Shown here: positions 27,801 through 34,706 of the stretch, piece by piece
How the letters are laid out: every line of letters starts with the position of its first letter
Position numbering within the stretch: position 1 is the stretch's first letter
IMG/VR virus record: IMGVR_UViG_3300017917_002605
Location: 110,471 to 168,911 of that record
Direction: 5' to 3' (one strand)
DNA length: 58,441 nt
From: a virus
Made by a program: the position numbers and the translations under genes
The notes under the pieces: model-generated
Seen by the model: the letters and a program-made list of their open reading frames with translations, nothing else
Told to the model about the DNA's origin: nothing
Databases searched by the model: none

Positions 27801-27807
27801 AGCTTAA
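21811..27807 (+). CDS. Giant DUF4815-type virion structural protein
   Basis: 1998 aa, the largest gene in the window. The N-terminus (DTNFNTNPYYDDFDETKKFL; FKPGFAVQARELTQVQTQLQ) is the DUF4815 signature found in big structural proteins of T4-like phages from aquatic hosts. Most of the chain is beta-rich with many Asn-Thr-Gly segments. Residues about 1778-1865 carry two Gly-Tyr repeat units (NGGTGYVNVNNVSITFSGG; NAGSGYITNPTITIS). Near 1500-1600 there is a jelly-roll-like section (GVFVTKIRLCFKTKDNTIPV). Likely an outer baseplate or fibre-network component. No enzyme motif is seen. Confidence 0.8.
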   Translation: MALDTNFNTNPYYDDFDETKKFLRTLFKPGFAVQARELTQVQTQLQNQIGKFGSHVFQNGSLVLGGQTALQDATYLKIDSTYLGDSVNYADFQDKTILSADESKRAEVILAVPVEGSDPITLMVKQIYGNPFVAGDTIKTDVSDTTFATIQDVGEGQVFSVNEGTFFYEGFFITNAQQIVPTEKYSNTTANVRVGFEISESFVTAASDTSLLDPAQDASNYQAPGADRFKIDLVLSTRALDSTDDERFIEMARVENGVLVKVVKYPIYSALEDTLARRTYDESGNYTVRPFTIALETNSANTAQTNVLLSPGKAYVFGYEFETTGTTTVTVDKPRTYVDVSNQRITADYGNFVYTTNHRGSFPIDSLKTVDLHCVQNGSINLTSTATYTNTKIGTARVKSIEYETTGSSSNTGSNVYRTYLFDVNVGSITGNVGTTGGVSTSNTTHVQLSNTAVSYFSTVNDAYKGAKFRITAGPGLGNQVKTITGFNATTQFVSLNEPLTVAPQANTQFAIDFEFNDLECLSVANATNQAIISSSNIDVRSKDLATAFEDVFLSEVTNESQIFPLGQNYVVPGRTGDISLSYKRLFENQAFAGNQTTFTLGSGEAIASASSESSINQAYYISVTNRRTSTAYANGEIVRASNVSIDSGTATITVSGAADMLANVIAVIDVTNPSAKTKTFRLANNTVQTTSAPDFINVFGNNAVNVYTQNCQTHIANTFVVKTPDTPQSLFVSDVYSLNTVLDFRGLEVTEANKSSAVNITSRYTLVNGQKDSYYDHAYIKLKPGQLPPDGPLLVTYDRFISADAGGFFTADSYVNGGFEYGNIPKFTSPTTGFEYNLRDCLDFRPVRADGSSTVSFYTTKNPKTPENGSDIIVDYSYYLPRIDKVVLNKNRTFEVVKGIPNLRPKEPEDKSEAMTMFVLACPPYISDVSEIQVSAIDHKRYTMRDIGALEKRISNLEYYTSLSQLEQTTLTKQDLTILDSQNLPRFKNGIVVDAFSGHSVGDVFNEEYRAAIDPVKKEMRPTFNVSSHLFTFDANNSVGVKRTGPVLGLNYTERSFINQSMASKAINVNPFNVINFVGKVKLTPSSDVWVDTSRKPDVVVNTGGEQDVWNRLIGNQSNWSYEFGSWETKWTGTSTSTQREYEQTFAYGVPRRVLDRTVTTATGTSSRQVIASRVTTTTVTKNLGDRVVDMSVIPYMRNTTFSIRGAAFKPDTKLWCFLDGVDVTGCITHTDRIYLKQSAAGYKFPADGENRYGIGENVRIVDGRTGNTLATRQIYDIANNMIEMNTFRNTSGVNINDSSNIFVVGVTSGVNVAVQSYEHYLGYSAGATANTITLWENAVGSNNIGSIVGDVIHVRDTTSSPYRYQTKTIASYNVSTRVVTISGTWDWIPTTNDHYSLGNPKTSRYGTFAGGFYLPGSKFRTGEKRFMLIDNATGDIPSSRTNGDATFTSQGTLKTTEATIVSSIVPTIERSVTTQTQPAAQTLSVSEPRVVGYWDPLAQTFLVEPTNNPQGVFVTKIRLCFKTKDNTIPVTVQIRPTVNGYPHSSIVYPLASKSLTPDLVKITDNPSLEDPTKYTEFVFDSPVCLQPGEHSFVVLANSKNYELYVGEIGKTDLVTARQISDQPYGGSLFISQNGSTWTADQSSDIMFRVFVAEYDTNSVGVAYFNVDYPSSNTVFDLVRLGTTESVVANTGITYEINSTRLDDGTLTGFDFITPNESTSLEDGFGRRILVTGANTSFNVKVTMETSNRSITPTLDTTRLNIITVENIINNMGLSNNDIIVTNGGTGYVNVNNVSITFSGGGGTGAAAVANVTSNGTIDRIFVTNAGSGYITNPTITISTLAGPGSGATAIVNGETSKSGGNGQVRYVTRRVTLNDGFDSGDLRVYLTAYKPQGAQIYVYYKVLSKSDPDEFDNKNYQLMTQLGDANFTSLSQTDYRELTFAPGVNGVANNAVTYTSGSTAYNSFKTFAIKIVLAGTDTVSVPKIRDFRAIALPSGA

Positions 27808-27810
27808 TAG

Positions 27811-28041
27811 ATGGGTGATTTAGTTCAAATTCCTGAAACTTCTCTAGTTCGTGATGTGCATTCCAAGGCACTTCTAAATACAGACAGAACAGGATTACAA
27901 GAATACTATATGAAACGTGAGATTGCTAAAAGGCAAAACACCGCTCATATAGAAACAAAACAAAGATTAGATGTTATCGAAAACGAAATGCAAGAAATTA
28001 AAACTTTGCTACGTGAGTTGTTGCAAGTAAGGGGTAGTTAA
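27811..28041 (+). CDS. Small coiled-coil structural protein
   Basis: 76 aa. The N-terminal part (IPETSLVRDVHSKALLNTDR) is extended, and the C-terminal 35 residues (DVIENEMQEIKTLLRELLQV) are a heptad helix, suggesting an oligomeric clip or adaptor between the 1998-aa protein and the fibres. It is separated by three bases from the former and overlaps the next start by one base. Function unknown. Confidence 0.75.
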   Translation: MGDLVQIPETSLVRDVHSKALLNTDRTGLQEYYMKREIAKRQNTAHIETKQRLDVIENEMQEIKTLLRELLQVRGS

Positions 28042-28757
28042 TGGCAAACGTAATTAGTCAATTAACTACCGCCAATACCTTCAATCATTGGTTGATTGCA
28101 TCGCAACAATTGATTGCGACCGCCAACCTATTGACTGAAGGTAACGGCAGTACTTTTTATGCAAACACCAAACTTGAAATTGGTGGTTCCGCATCGCAAT
28201 TAAACGTTACTACATCCGCTGGTATCAATACTCTGTGGGCAAATACTGTTACCGCAGGAAATATTCGAATCACAGGTAACGTAACGGAAACATTGAATAT
28301 TTCCTCAGATACCAACATTGGTGGAAATCTTGCCGTTTCTGGCGACACAACGATAACAGGCAATCTTACCGTTTCTGGAAATTTGACGTTAGACACAATA
28401 GGCTTTGATGACCTATCAGTTTCTGGTTCCGGCGTCTTCGGTAATAACCTGGTTGTCTTGGGTAACACTTCTATTGGTGGTGACACCACCATCAGTGGCA
28501 ACTTGAATGTTTCAGGTAACATCAATCTAGATGAAATCGGATTCAATGACTTAAACGTTAGTGGTACGGCAAATGTAAGTAACAACTTATTTGTTTACGG
28601 TACAACTAATCTTACCGGCAACGTAACTTCACAAAACGTAGAAGTTCAACAAGTATTGACAGCGAATGTTTTTGCCGGCAATGCAAACACGCAAATTTAT
28701 AATTCTATCACTCAGACACAAGCTGATTCTTTGGCCTTCGCAATTGCTCTAGGATGA
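28041..28757 (+). CDS. Short tail fibre, beta-helical GN repeats
   Basis: 238 aa. Residues about 85-215 are repeated GNLxVSGN/GDTTITGN units (GNLAVSGDTTITGN; GNLTVSGNLTLD), predicting a triple beta-helix. Two copies of 'IGFDDLSVSG'/'IGFNDLNVSG' form a longer period of about 45 residues. It ends in AIALG, the same C-terminus as the 232-aa fibre at 42315. Likely a fibre shaft. Confidence 0.75.
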   Translation: MANVISQLTTANTFNHWLIASQQLIATANLLTEGNGSTFYANTKLEIGGSASQLNVTTSAGINTLWANTVTAGNIRITGNVTETLNISSDTNIGGNLAVSGDTTITGNLTVSGNLTLDTIGFDDLSVSGSGVFGNNLVVLGNTSIGGDTTISGNLNVSGNINLDEIGFNDLNVSGTANVSNNLFVYGTTNLTGNVTSQNVEVQQVLTANVFAGNANTQIYNSITQTQADSLAFAIALG

Positions 28758-28765
28758 TATAAATA
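28758..28765 (+). promoter_or_regulatory. T4-type late promoter TATAAATA opening the adhesin array
   Basis: An exact TATAAATA ends 23 bases before the ATG of the 108-aa gene, leaving room for a short leader that contains AAGGGA. It is the best candidate promoter for the fibre-tip array up to the terminator at 39436. Confidence 0.65.
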
Positions 28766-28788
28766 GATTATCAAGGGATACTAATTAA

Positions 28789-29115
28789 ATGGCAAACACT
28801 TTTAAATCAAACGTTGCAGCAAACATTGTGACCTCCGGAAATACGGTTTATACCTGTCCTGCGGCAACTCAAACCACATTGATTGGTTTGACACTATCAA
28901 ACAAATCTGCTGGAACATTGACAGCAAACGTATTTCTAACTCGTTCAGGTACGGATTATTCTTTAATATCTAATGCGCCTATCCTCACTGGGTCTACCTT
29001 AGTTCCAATCGGTGGTGACCAAAAAGTTGTTTTACAGGCATCAGATGGTTTAAAAGTCACCACAAGTGCCAATGGCTCACTAGATGTTATTGCTTCATTA
29101 CTTGAAATTGCTTAA
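28789..29115 (+). CDS. Small beta-sandwich structural protein
   Basis: 108 aa, entirely beta-rich (GNTVYTCPAATQTTLIGLTL; SGTLTANVFLTRSG). It resembles small virion proteins near phage fibres that look like a single Ig/jelly-roll domain. First gene after the late promoter 28758-28765. Function unknown; fibre collar or decoration protein is a guess. Confidence 0.7.
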   Translation: MANTFKSNVAANIVTSGNTVYTCPAATQTTLIGLTLSNKSAGTLTANVFLTRSGTDYSLISNAPILTGSTLVPIGGDQKVVLQASDGLKVTTSANGSLDVIASLLEIA

Positions 29116-29124
29116 GGATAAAAT

Positions 29125-29340
29125 ATGGCCTTAACTAGAGTACAAGGTGGTATTTGGGGTGCAGGTGGAAGTGCTAATACAGCATTTCAGACCGGCGTTG
29201 CCATGATGGAAAACGCAAATACCGTTTATAACAGTTATACATTGACAACAAATAATAACGCAATGTCTGTTGGTCCTATTACCATTTTAGAAGGTAAAGC
29301 AATTACAGTACCTACAGGCCAAAGTTGGGTGGTTCTATAA
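29125..29340 (+). CDS. Small fibre protein with terminal GPxTI module
   Basis: 71 aa. The C-terminal 30 residues (NNAMSVGPITILEGKAITVP, then SWVVL) form a short module that also ends the 140-aa protein at 36002 (SAGPLTIANN...WTVF). In both cases the next gene is a C1q-like tip. AAGGATAAA precedes the ATG. Probably a trimeric connector. Confidence 0.65.
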   Translation: MALTRVQGGIWGAGGSANTAFQTGVAMMENANTVYNSYTLTTNNNAMSVGPITILEGKAITVPTGQSWVVL

Positions 29341-29341
29341 G

Positions 29342-29893
29342 ATGGCACTAATTAATACAACAACTACGGGTGTAAGAGGCACCACACTTTTTGCTGACGG
29401 CACTGGTGATTTGAGCATTCAACAGAACGGCGTCACAATTAATAAGGTTACAAAAAATCCAGCTTTTTCGTCATATTTGGGTTCAAATCAAACACCAACC
29501 GAAGGCGTACTAACAAAGATACAATTTAATGTAAAATCTTTTGACACTGAAGGATGTTACGATACAACAAATTATCGTTTTGTTCCAAACGTTGCTGGTT
29601 ATTACTATTTTAGTTTGATGTTAAGTGTTGTATCACTAACTTCAGGTAGAGTTATGGCTTTCCAACCTAGAATTTATAAAAATGGTTCGGCGGTTTCCAT
29701 ATACGAACATAACATGACCATGTCTTCAGACCAAATTGGATTGACAAACTTTTGGTTTGGATACTGTAATGGTTTGTCGGATTATATCGAGGCATACGGA
29801 TACATCAATGATGTTAATTCTGCAAGCACAGGAACGTTTCAAAGTGGTGAAACTAGATGTTTGTTTTCAGGATTTTTAGTAAAGGCGGTATAA
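29342..29893 (+). CDS. C1q/TNF-like receptor-binding tip (class A)
   Basis: 183 aa. The N-terminal 45 residues (NTTTTGVRGTTLFADGTGDL) serve as anchor. The C-terminal 130 residues show the C1q/TNF jelly-roll pattern: FNVKSFDTEGCYDTTNYRF, PNVAGYYYFSLML, IYKNGSAV, and a final FSGFLVKAV. Such domains often cap phage fibres and bind the host surface. A family-1 small gene follows after one base. Confidence 0.72.
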   Translation: MALINTTTTGVRGTTLFADGTGDLSIQQNGVTINKVTKNPAFSSYLGSNQTPTEGVLTKIQFNVKSFDTEGCYDTTNYRFVPNVAGYYYFSLMLSVVSLTSGRVMAFQPRIYKNGSAVSIYEHNMTMSSDQIGLTNFWFGYCNGLSDYIEAYGYINDVNSASTGTFQSGETRCLFSGFLVKAV

Positions 29894-29894
29894 T

Positions 29895-30071
29895 ATGAAT
29901 TTGTTGGAAAAAATTATTTCTTTATATCCGGAATTAGAAACATTTAATTTTGCTTCCGGAATAATTACGTTACAAAACGATAGTGACGGAAAAGGCGACT
30001 ACATAGCCAAATGGGAACACCCAACACTTGCACAACCAACAAAGGAACAGTTAGATGCCATTAGTTCTTAA
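29895..30071 (+). CDS. Family-1 small tip-partner protein
   Basis: 58 aa, too short for usual gene calling. It shares IYPEL-, DGKGDYIAKWEHP- and PTxEQLD-type motifs with the genes at 30573 and 37080. Each copy directly follows a C1q-like tip. It overlaps the next fibre gene by 17 bases, implying coupled translation. Likely a chaperone or cap for the preceding tip, like the small assembly proteins that accompany fibres in other phages; this is inference. Confidence 0.7.
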   Translation: MNLLEKIISLYPELETFNFASGIITLQNDSDGKGDYIAKWEHPTLAQPTKEQLDAISS

Positions 30072-30573
30072 CGGTACAGGTACAGTAACAGGTTTGGCAG
30101 CTGGTGGATTGCCAGATGCAACCATTACTCAGTCCGAATTGGTTTCTGGTATTGCGGGAAATGGTCCTGTTTTTGCTAGTGGTTCGACAGGTTTGACAAG
30201 TATTTCGGCCACAACTTGGACAGCATATACAAATTTTTCTGAAAGCCAATTCGATACAATTAATGGATTTAACAGAACAACTGGAAGATATCAACCAAAC
30301 GTTGCTGGTTATTATTGGGTACAAGGTATAGTAGATTGTGGATATTCTGGTGTAACGTCTACTGCTATTTACGCTTCTATTTTTAAAAATGGAAATAACT
30401 ATAGAGGTGGCACTGCTGGCCAGTATGCGTCAGGAGCATATCCTGCCATCCTTTGCACAAGTGTTGTTTATTTAAATGGCACAACAGATTATATTCAAGT
30501 TTATTGTTACACTTTGCAGTCGATAAGCAACACATCTGGTTCACTTATGGCTTGTATGATTAGGAGTGCATAA
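30055..30573 (+). CDS. C1q/TNF-like receptor-binding tip (class A)
   Basis: 172 aa. A short anchor (PLVLNGTGTVTGLAAGGLPD) is followed by a C1q-like jelly roll: FSESQFDTINGFNRTTGRYQ, PNVAGYYWVQG, IFKNGNNYRGG and YLNGTTDYIQVY. The core matches the class A tips at 29342 and 36424, but the loops differ. Its start lies inside the previous small gene, and its stop overlaps the next start (TAATG). Confidence 0.72.
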   Translation: MPLVLNGTGTVTGLAAGGLPDATITQSELVSGIAGNGPVFASGSTGLTSISATTWTAYTNFSESQFDTINGFNRTTGRYQPNVAGYYWVQGIVDCGYSGVTSTAIYASIFKNGNNYRGGTAGQYASGAYPAILCTSVVYLNGTTDYIQVYCYTLQSISNTSGSLMACMIRSA

Positions 30574-30746
30574 TGCATTTGGTAGAAAAAATTAGAAAAG
30601 TATATCCAGAACTAAAAGATACTGATTTTTTTTCAATCATTATTGTTCAAGATGACAGTGATGGCAATGGTCCTTATATCAAACAGTGGAATCACCCAAC
30701 ACTACCAAGACCAACACAAGAACAACTAGACGCAGTTACAGAATAA
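30573..30746 (+). CDS. Family-1 small tip-partner protein
   Basis: 57 aa. It matches the 29895 and 37080 proteins: KVYPELKDTDF near the start, DDSDGNGPYIKQWNHP in the middle and PRPTQEQLDAV at the end. The TAATG overlap with the C1q-like tip upstream indicates stoichiometric coupling. Function unknown; cognate assembly factor is the favoured inference. Confidence 0.7.
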   Translation: MHLVEKIRKVYPELKDTDFFSIIIVQDDSDGNGPYIKQWNHPTLPRPTQEQLDAVTE

Positions 30747-30756
30747 GGCATAACAA

Positions 30757-31872
30757 ATGAGTGTAATTTATAGTGGAACAGGCATAACATTTGATGATGG
30801 TTCTGTGCAAACTAATAGTTGGACAGGATTCAAAAATCGTATCATCAATGGTGATATGAGAATTGACCAGAGGAACAACGGTTCATCAGTTTCTATCACT
30901 CTTGGAACAAGTAATGGTTTTGTTGTTGATAGATGGCGTTTTCAAAATGCTGGTGGTAGTTCTAGTGTTTTTTCTGCACAGAGAGTTACTGATGCGCCAG
31001 CTGGATTCACTAACTCTTTAAAAGTTACCACAACAACTGCCGCATCAACTCAGGCGGCCGATTCGAAACATCTGTGGTTACCTATCGAAGGATTTGATAC
31101 TGCCGATTTAGATTTTGGTACCGCATCAGCTAAAACTGTAACTTTGTCTTTTTGGGTCAAAAGTTCTAAAACAGGTAATTTTGGTGCAGCTATATCTAAT
31201 GACGGCGCCGCCAGAGCATATAGTTTTCTTTACAACATATCTCAAGCAGATACTTGGGAATATAAAACTGTAACTATTCCTGGTGATACTGTTGCGCCGG
31301 CTTGGTCTAAAAATAATTTTACAGGTATGCGTGTCAACTTCAACATTGGTTCTGGTTCAAATTATACTACAGTACCAAATCAATGGGGTGCTGGTCCCGA
31401 CCGTGGTGCAAATGGACAAATTACTTTACTAGATACATTAAATGCAACATGGCAGATTACTGGTGTACAATTGGAACGTGGAAGTCAAGCATCAAGTTTT
31501 GAATATCGTCCTTATGGAACTGAGTTGGCGTTATGCCAAAGATATTACTGGCGAATTTCTGGATTTTCTGGTCCTTCCGGTTATCCTTCAGTTGGTTCTG
31601 GAACACTCAGAGCTTCAAATATTGCTCGTTTATATGTTAAATTTCCAGTTTCTATGAGAAGCGCTCCAACACTCAATTTTTCTGGTTCTATTAGTGGTAC
31701 AAGCGGAGTTGTAGAAAATACTGTATCATCAATATACGGACAGTATGCTTCAACAGAAACTTCTTTGTTTGATTTGTTGTTTAGTGCCACCACATTTACA
31801 ACAGGATATGGCGTAACTGTATTTGTTAATAATGCATCTACAAATTATGTAGAGGCTTCAGCGGAGTTATAA
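30757..31872 (+). CDS. INGDM-type carbohydrate-binding-like fibre tip (class B)
   Basis: 371 aa. The anchor ([20 protein letters not shown]) is followed by the class B core: [47 protein letters not shown] and [15 protein letters not shown]...LCQRYYW. This looks like a CBM-type jelly roll found in many phage fibres, then a variable beta tip. It ends in SAEL. A family-2 small gene starts one base later. Confidence 0.78.
   Translation: MSVIYSGTGITFDDGSVQTNSWTGFKNRIINGDMRIDQRNNGSSVSITLGTSNGFVVDRWRFQNAGGSSSVFSAQRVTDAPAGFTNSLKVTTTTAASTQAADSKHLWLPIEGFDTADLDFGTASAKTVTLSFWVKSSKTGNFGAAISNDGAARAYSFLYNISQADTWEYKTVTIPGDTVAPAWSKNNFTGMRVNFNIGSGSNYTTVPNQWGAGPDRGANGQITLLDTLNATWQITGVQLERGSQASSFEYRPYGTELALCQRYYWRISGFSGPSGYPSVGSGTLRASNIARLYVKFPVSMRSAPTLNFSGSISGTSGVVENTVSSIYGQYASTETSLFDLLFSATTFTTGYGVTVFVNNASTNYVEASAEL
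30835..30876 (+). repeat. 42-base near-identical block shared with 38264-38305
   Basis: The DNA encoding [14 protein letters not shown] in the class B tips at 30757 and 38129 differs at one base in 42, including silent positions, while flanking DNA has diverged. It marks recent duplication or exchange. Confidence 0.8.
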
Positions 31873-31873
31873 A

Positions 31874-32050
31874 ATGGAATATAAACTTCAACCTCCTTTT
31901 AGAATTGGTGAAGAAAGTGGTGGCGTAATACGTAAAAGTGATGGCGCTTGTATACCCTTTGACCCAGCCAACACCGATTATCAAGAATACCTAAAGTGGC
32001 TTGCTGAAGGTAACGAACCACTTCCTGCGGATGAACCACCGAGCGAATAA
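31874..32050 (+). CDS. Family-2 small tip-partner protein
   Basis: 58 aa. The shared motif is [20 protein letters not shown] followed by EGN and an acidic Pro-rich tail. The same motif occurs in the genes at 34545 and 39271 and, diverged, at 35773. All four follow class B tips. Similar short segments accompany fibre genes in many phages, consistent with a fibre-assembly function. Confidence 0.75.
   Translation: MEYKLQPPFRIGEESGGVIRKSDGACIPFDPANTDYQEYLKWLAEGNEPLPADEPPSE
31970..32014 (+). repeat. 45-base near-identical block shared with 34623-34667
   Basis: Encodes [15 protein letters not shown] in two family-2 small genes, with a single base difference between copies. Confidence 0.8.
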
Positions 32051-32058
32051 ATAAAAAC

Positions 32059-33219
32059 ATGGCATACTTAGGAAATAACTCATTACCTTTTGACCCAACC
32101 AGAACCGCAGCACAACCCCGTGATGCGGAAAGATTCTCTGGTAACGGTTCAACGGTCAATTTCACATTATCACGTACAGTAAATAATCCTACTGATGTTG
32201 AAGTATTTGTTGAAAACGTTCAGCAAGAACCAATTGTTGCTTACAATATTGTTGGTACTACACTATCATTTACCGAAGCACCACCATCCGGTTCACAAAA
32301 CATCTATGTAATTTACCGTGCATTTAATACTGGTGCTCAAGTTTATGTGCCAGACGGTTCTATTACATACGCTAAGTTGGCTAACAACCTAAAGTTGTTC
32401 ACGAGCGACAACTTAACACCAAACGGCAACAATTCAGTATTCACACTTTCTGATACTCCACCGGATGCAAACACTGTTATCGTATCTGTTGATGGTATTG
32501 TTCAGAGAGCACCAGTTCATTACACTGTTTCTGGACAAACAATTACATTCACATCTCCACCACCAGCTGGTTCAAATGTGCATGTTCGTCACCTTGGTAT
32601 TAGAACAACGGAAACATTGACTGCTATTGCAGCCAATACTTTTATTCCTCAGCCAACAATCAGTTCACCAACAATAACTGGAACAACAACAATTTCAGGT
32701 TTGTTGCCTGCGGCCGCAAACACCACTCAAATTGGTTCTTCAACACAACCATTTGCTGTTGGTCATTTCAATGGTATTAAGTTTCCAGGAACACAATCGG
32801 CAAGTGCTGACGCAAATACACTAGATGATTATGAGGAAGGTACTTGGACTCCAAGTATTCAAGGAAACGCTGCTGCCGGCACGGTCACTTATGGTGCATT
32901 AAGATATGGTTATTACACAAAAGTAGGTAGAAAAGTAACTGTAGGTGGAAGGATAGATTATTCAAATTTCACTGGAGCCTCTGGTTATTTACTCATAAAT
33001 GGACTCCCATTTACATCATTAGGTTCATTAGAATTTATTGGCACATTTATGACAGAGAATTTGGTTTATCCTACCAGCAGTAATTATTGTGTTACTTACA
33101 TATCTGCATCCGCATTTGTTATTCCTTGGGGAATAAGAGATAATGGAGCTTGGCAAACATTTCCTGTTACAGACACGGCCGCAAATATAATTTTTACAAT
33201 CACTTATTTTACAAGTTAA
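32059..33219 (+). CDS. Fibre protein with DDYEEGTWTP tip (class C)
   Basis: 386 aa. Two N-terminal beta modules of the type FSGNGSTVNFTL...FTEAPPSG repeat at about 28-95 and 110-180 (LTPNGNNSVFTLSDTPPDAN). A stalk follows, then the class C junction SADANTLDDYEEGTWTPSI and a beta tip of about 130 residues. The first module is shared with the 140-aa gene at 36002, the junction with the 198-aa gene at 37260. A late-like box AATAAATA (32046-32053) precedes it by five bases. Confidence 0.75.
   Translation: MAYLGNNSLPFDPTRTAAQPRDAERFSGNGSTVNFTLSRTVNNPTDVEVFVENVQQEPIVAYNIVGTTLSFTEAPPSGSQNIYVIYRAFNTGAQVYVPDGSITYAKLANNLKLFTSDNLTPNGNNSVFTLSDTPPDANTVIVSVDGIVQRAPVHYTVSGQTITFTSPPPAGSNVHVRHLGIRTTETLTAIAANTFIPQPTISSPTITGTTTISGLLPAAANTTQIGSSTQPFAVGHFNGIKFPGTQSASADANTLDDYEEGTWTPSIQGNAAAGTVTYGALRYGYYTKVGRKVTVGGRIDYSNFTGASGYLLINGLPFTSLGSLEFIGTFMTENLVYPTSSNYCVTYISASAFVIPWGIRDNGAWQTFPVTDTAANIIFTITYFTS
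32800..32854 (+). repeat. 55-base conserved junction block shared with 37461-37515
   Basis: Encodes the class C junction (SADANTLDDYEEGTWTP). Only a few bases differ from the copy at 37461, whereas upstream anchors and downstream tips are unrelated. Confidence 0.75.
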
Positions 33220-33223
33220 TAAT

Positions 33224-33481
33224 ATGAGTTTAACAAAAGAAACACTAATTGATAAAATTGAAGTTGTGGAAAACGGCACTGTACAAGTGCGTCAAGTTAC
33301 ACGCATCATGGAAGACGGTAATCAACTATCACAATCTTTTCACCGTTGGACCATTTCTCCAGGTCAAGATTATTCCGACCAACCAGATAATGTCAAAGCA
33401 ATTTGCCAAGTAACGCATACTCCAGAAGTTGTTGCTGCATATCAAGCAAAACTGGAAGAAATTAATCTAAGAGCTGAATAA
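33224..33481 (+). CDS. Family-3 small tip-partner protein
   Basis: 85 aa. Highly similar to the 84-aa product at 37873: VQVRQVTRIMED, HRWTISPGQDYSDQ, DNVKAICQV and AAYQAKLEE are shared. Both follow class C (DDYEEGTWTP) tips. The stop overlaps the next tip's ATG (TAATGG). No similarity to families 1 or 2 is visible. Assembly or capping role inferred from position. Confidence 0.75.
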   Translation: MSLTKETLIDKIEVVENGTVQVRQVTRIMEDGNQLSQSFHRWTISPGQDYSDQPDNVKAICQVTHTPEVVAAYQAKLEEINLRAE

Positions 33482-34548
33482 TGGGAATTCAAACAGCACA
33501 ACAAGCACTAGAAAATGAATTAGGTGCATCACCATTTGGTTTTAAAAACATCATAATGAATGGTGATATGTCCGTTAATCAACGAGGCAACACTTCAATA
33601 ACTGTTGGTTCGGGTCAGGCAAACGGCCAAGCTGCATTTCTTACAGACAGATGGCGTTGCTGGTCAGCAGCCAACGGTAATACCTTAGCTGCAACATTTG
33701 AACAAGTTACTGATGCTCCCGAAGGTTTCAAGTACAGTGTAAGAGCAACACCTACTGTCACAGGAACACCCAACAGTCAATTTTATTCTTTTATTTGGCA
33801 AGGCGTAGAGTATAATAATATTCGAAGACTGAAGTGGGGTACTGGACAAGCTTTACCTTTGACTTTATCTTTTTGGGTTAAATCTTCATCGACAGGCACA
33901 TTTTCTGCAATTGTAACCAACAACGGTAATAATGGCATGTCATTTAAAATTTGGCGTGCCACATATACAGTTAATCAATCAAATACTTGGGAATATAAAA
34001 CAATAAGTATTGTTGGTGATACGGATTCCACTTGGTTAAATGCCACTTCGGATAATGGTGTAGGATTATTTGTTGGATTAACTCTGGGTGGTACAACCGG
34101 TATTACTACACCTGTTAATACATGGGATAATACTGCTGCTTATAATCGTGTTGGTGACTTCAATTTCTTCTCATCAACAAGCAATACTTGGCAAGTTACC
34201 GGCATTCAATTAGAAATAGGCCGAGAAGCTACGCCTTTTGATTTTAGACCATATTCAACTGAGTTGTCTCTTTGTGAGAGATATTATGAGGTTTGTGTTG
34301 GTGGTTGGCGTGGTTATGGATATGGTTTTATTGGTGCTGCTGGTGTAAATTTTAGGCAGAAAAAAAGAGCAACGCCAACTGTAACCTTTGTATCTTTTAA
34401 TGCTTCGGAAAATACAGACGGTAGTAATGCGTATTCAGCAAACATTACTGTAAATGGATTTGAGGCTAGATGTGCCTTAACCTCTGGCGGCGGCGCACCA
34501 AATTTTGGTTCTTTTTCTGCAACATATAAATCAGAGATTGAGTTATGA
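33481..34548 (+). CDS. INGDM-type carbohydrate-binding-like fibre tip (class B)
   Basis: 355 aa. It opens with an anchor of about 20 residues, then [51 protein letters not shown] and [15 protein letters not shown]...LCERYYEV. The core is the same as at 30757, 34707 and 38129; the C-terminal 80 residues are distinct. Its stop lies within the start of the family-2 small gene (ATGA-type overlap). Confidence 0.78.
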   Translation: MGIQTAQQALENELGASPFGFKNIIMNGDMSVNQRGNTSITVGSGQANGQAAFLTDRWRCWSAANGNTLAATFEQVTDAPEGFKYSVRATPTVTGTPNSQFYSFIWQGVEYNNIRRLKWGTGQALPLTLSFWVKSSSTGTFSAIVTNNGNNGMSFKIWRATYTVNQSNTWEYKTISIVGDTDSTWLNATSDNGVGLFVGLTLGGTTGITTPVNTWDNTAAYNRVGDFNFFSSTSNTWQVTGIQLEIGREATPFDFRPYSTELSLCERYYEVCVGGWRGYGYGFIGAAGVNFRQKKRATPTVTFVSFNASENTDGSNAYSANITVNGFEARCALTSGGGAPNFGSFSATYKSEIEL

Positions 34549-34700
34549 TGTATAAATTAACAGAAAACACAAAAGAAATTATTCGTTTGGTCGACAAAGC
34601 GACTATTCCTTTCGATTCAGAAAACACCGATTACCAAGAATACCTAAAGTGGCTTGCTGAAGGTAACACTCCTGAACCTGCGGACGAACCTACTAAATAA
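34545..34700 (+). CDS. Family-2 small tip-partner protein
   Basis: 51 aa (ATG ATG start; the second ATG at 34548 is possible). The core [20 protein letters not shown] and tail PEPADEP match the proteins at 31874 and 39271. A 45-base stretch (34623-34667) differs from 31970-32014 by a single base, showing recent duplication or exchange. Overlaps the class B tip upstream by four bases. Confidence 0.72.
   Translation: MMYKLTENTKEIIRLVDKATIPFDSENTDYQEYLKWLAEGNTPEPADEPTK
34623..34667 (+). repeat. 45-base near-identical block shared with 31970-32014
   Basis: Second copy in the family-2 gene at 34545; the flanking codons differ, so similarity stops sharply at its edges. Confidence 0.8.
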
Positions 34701-34706
34701 AACATC

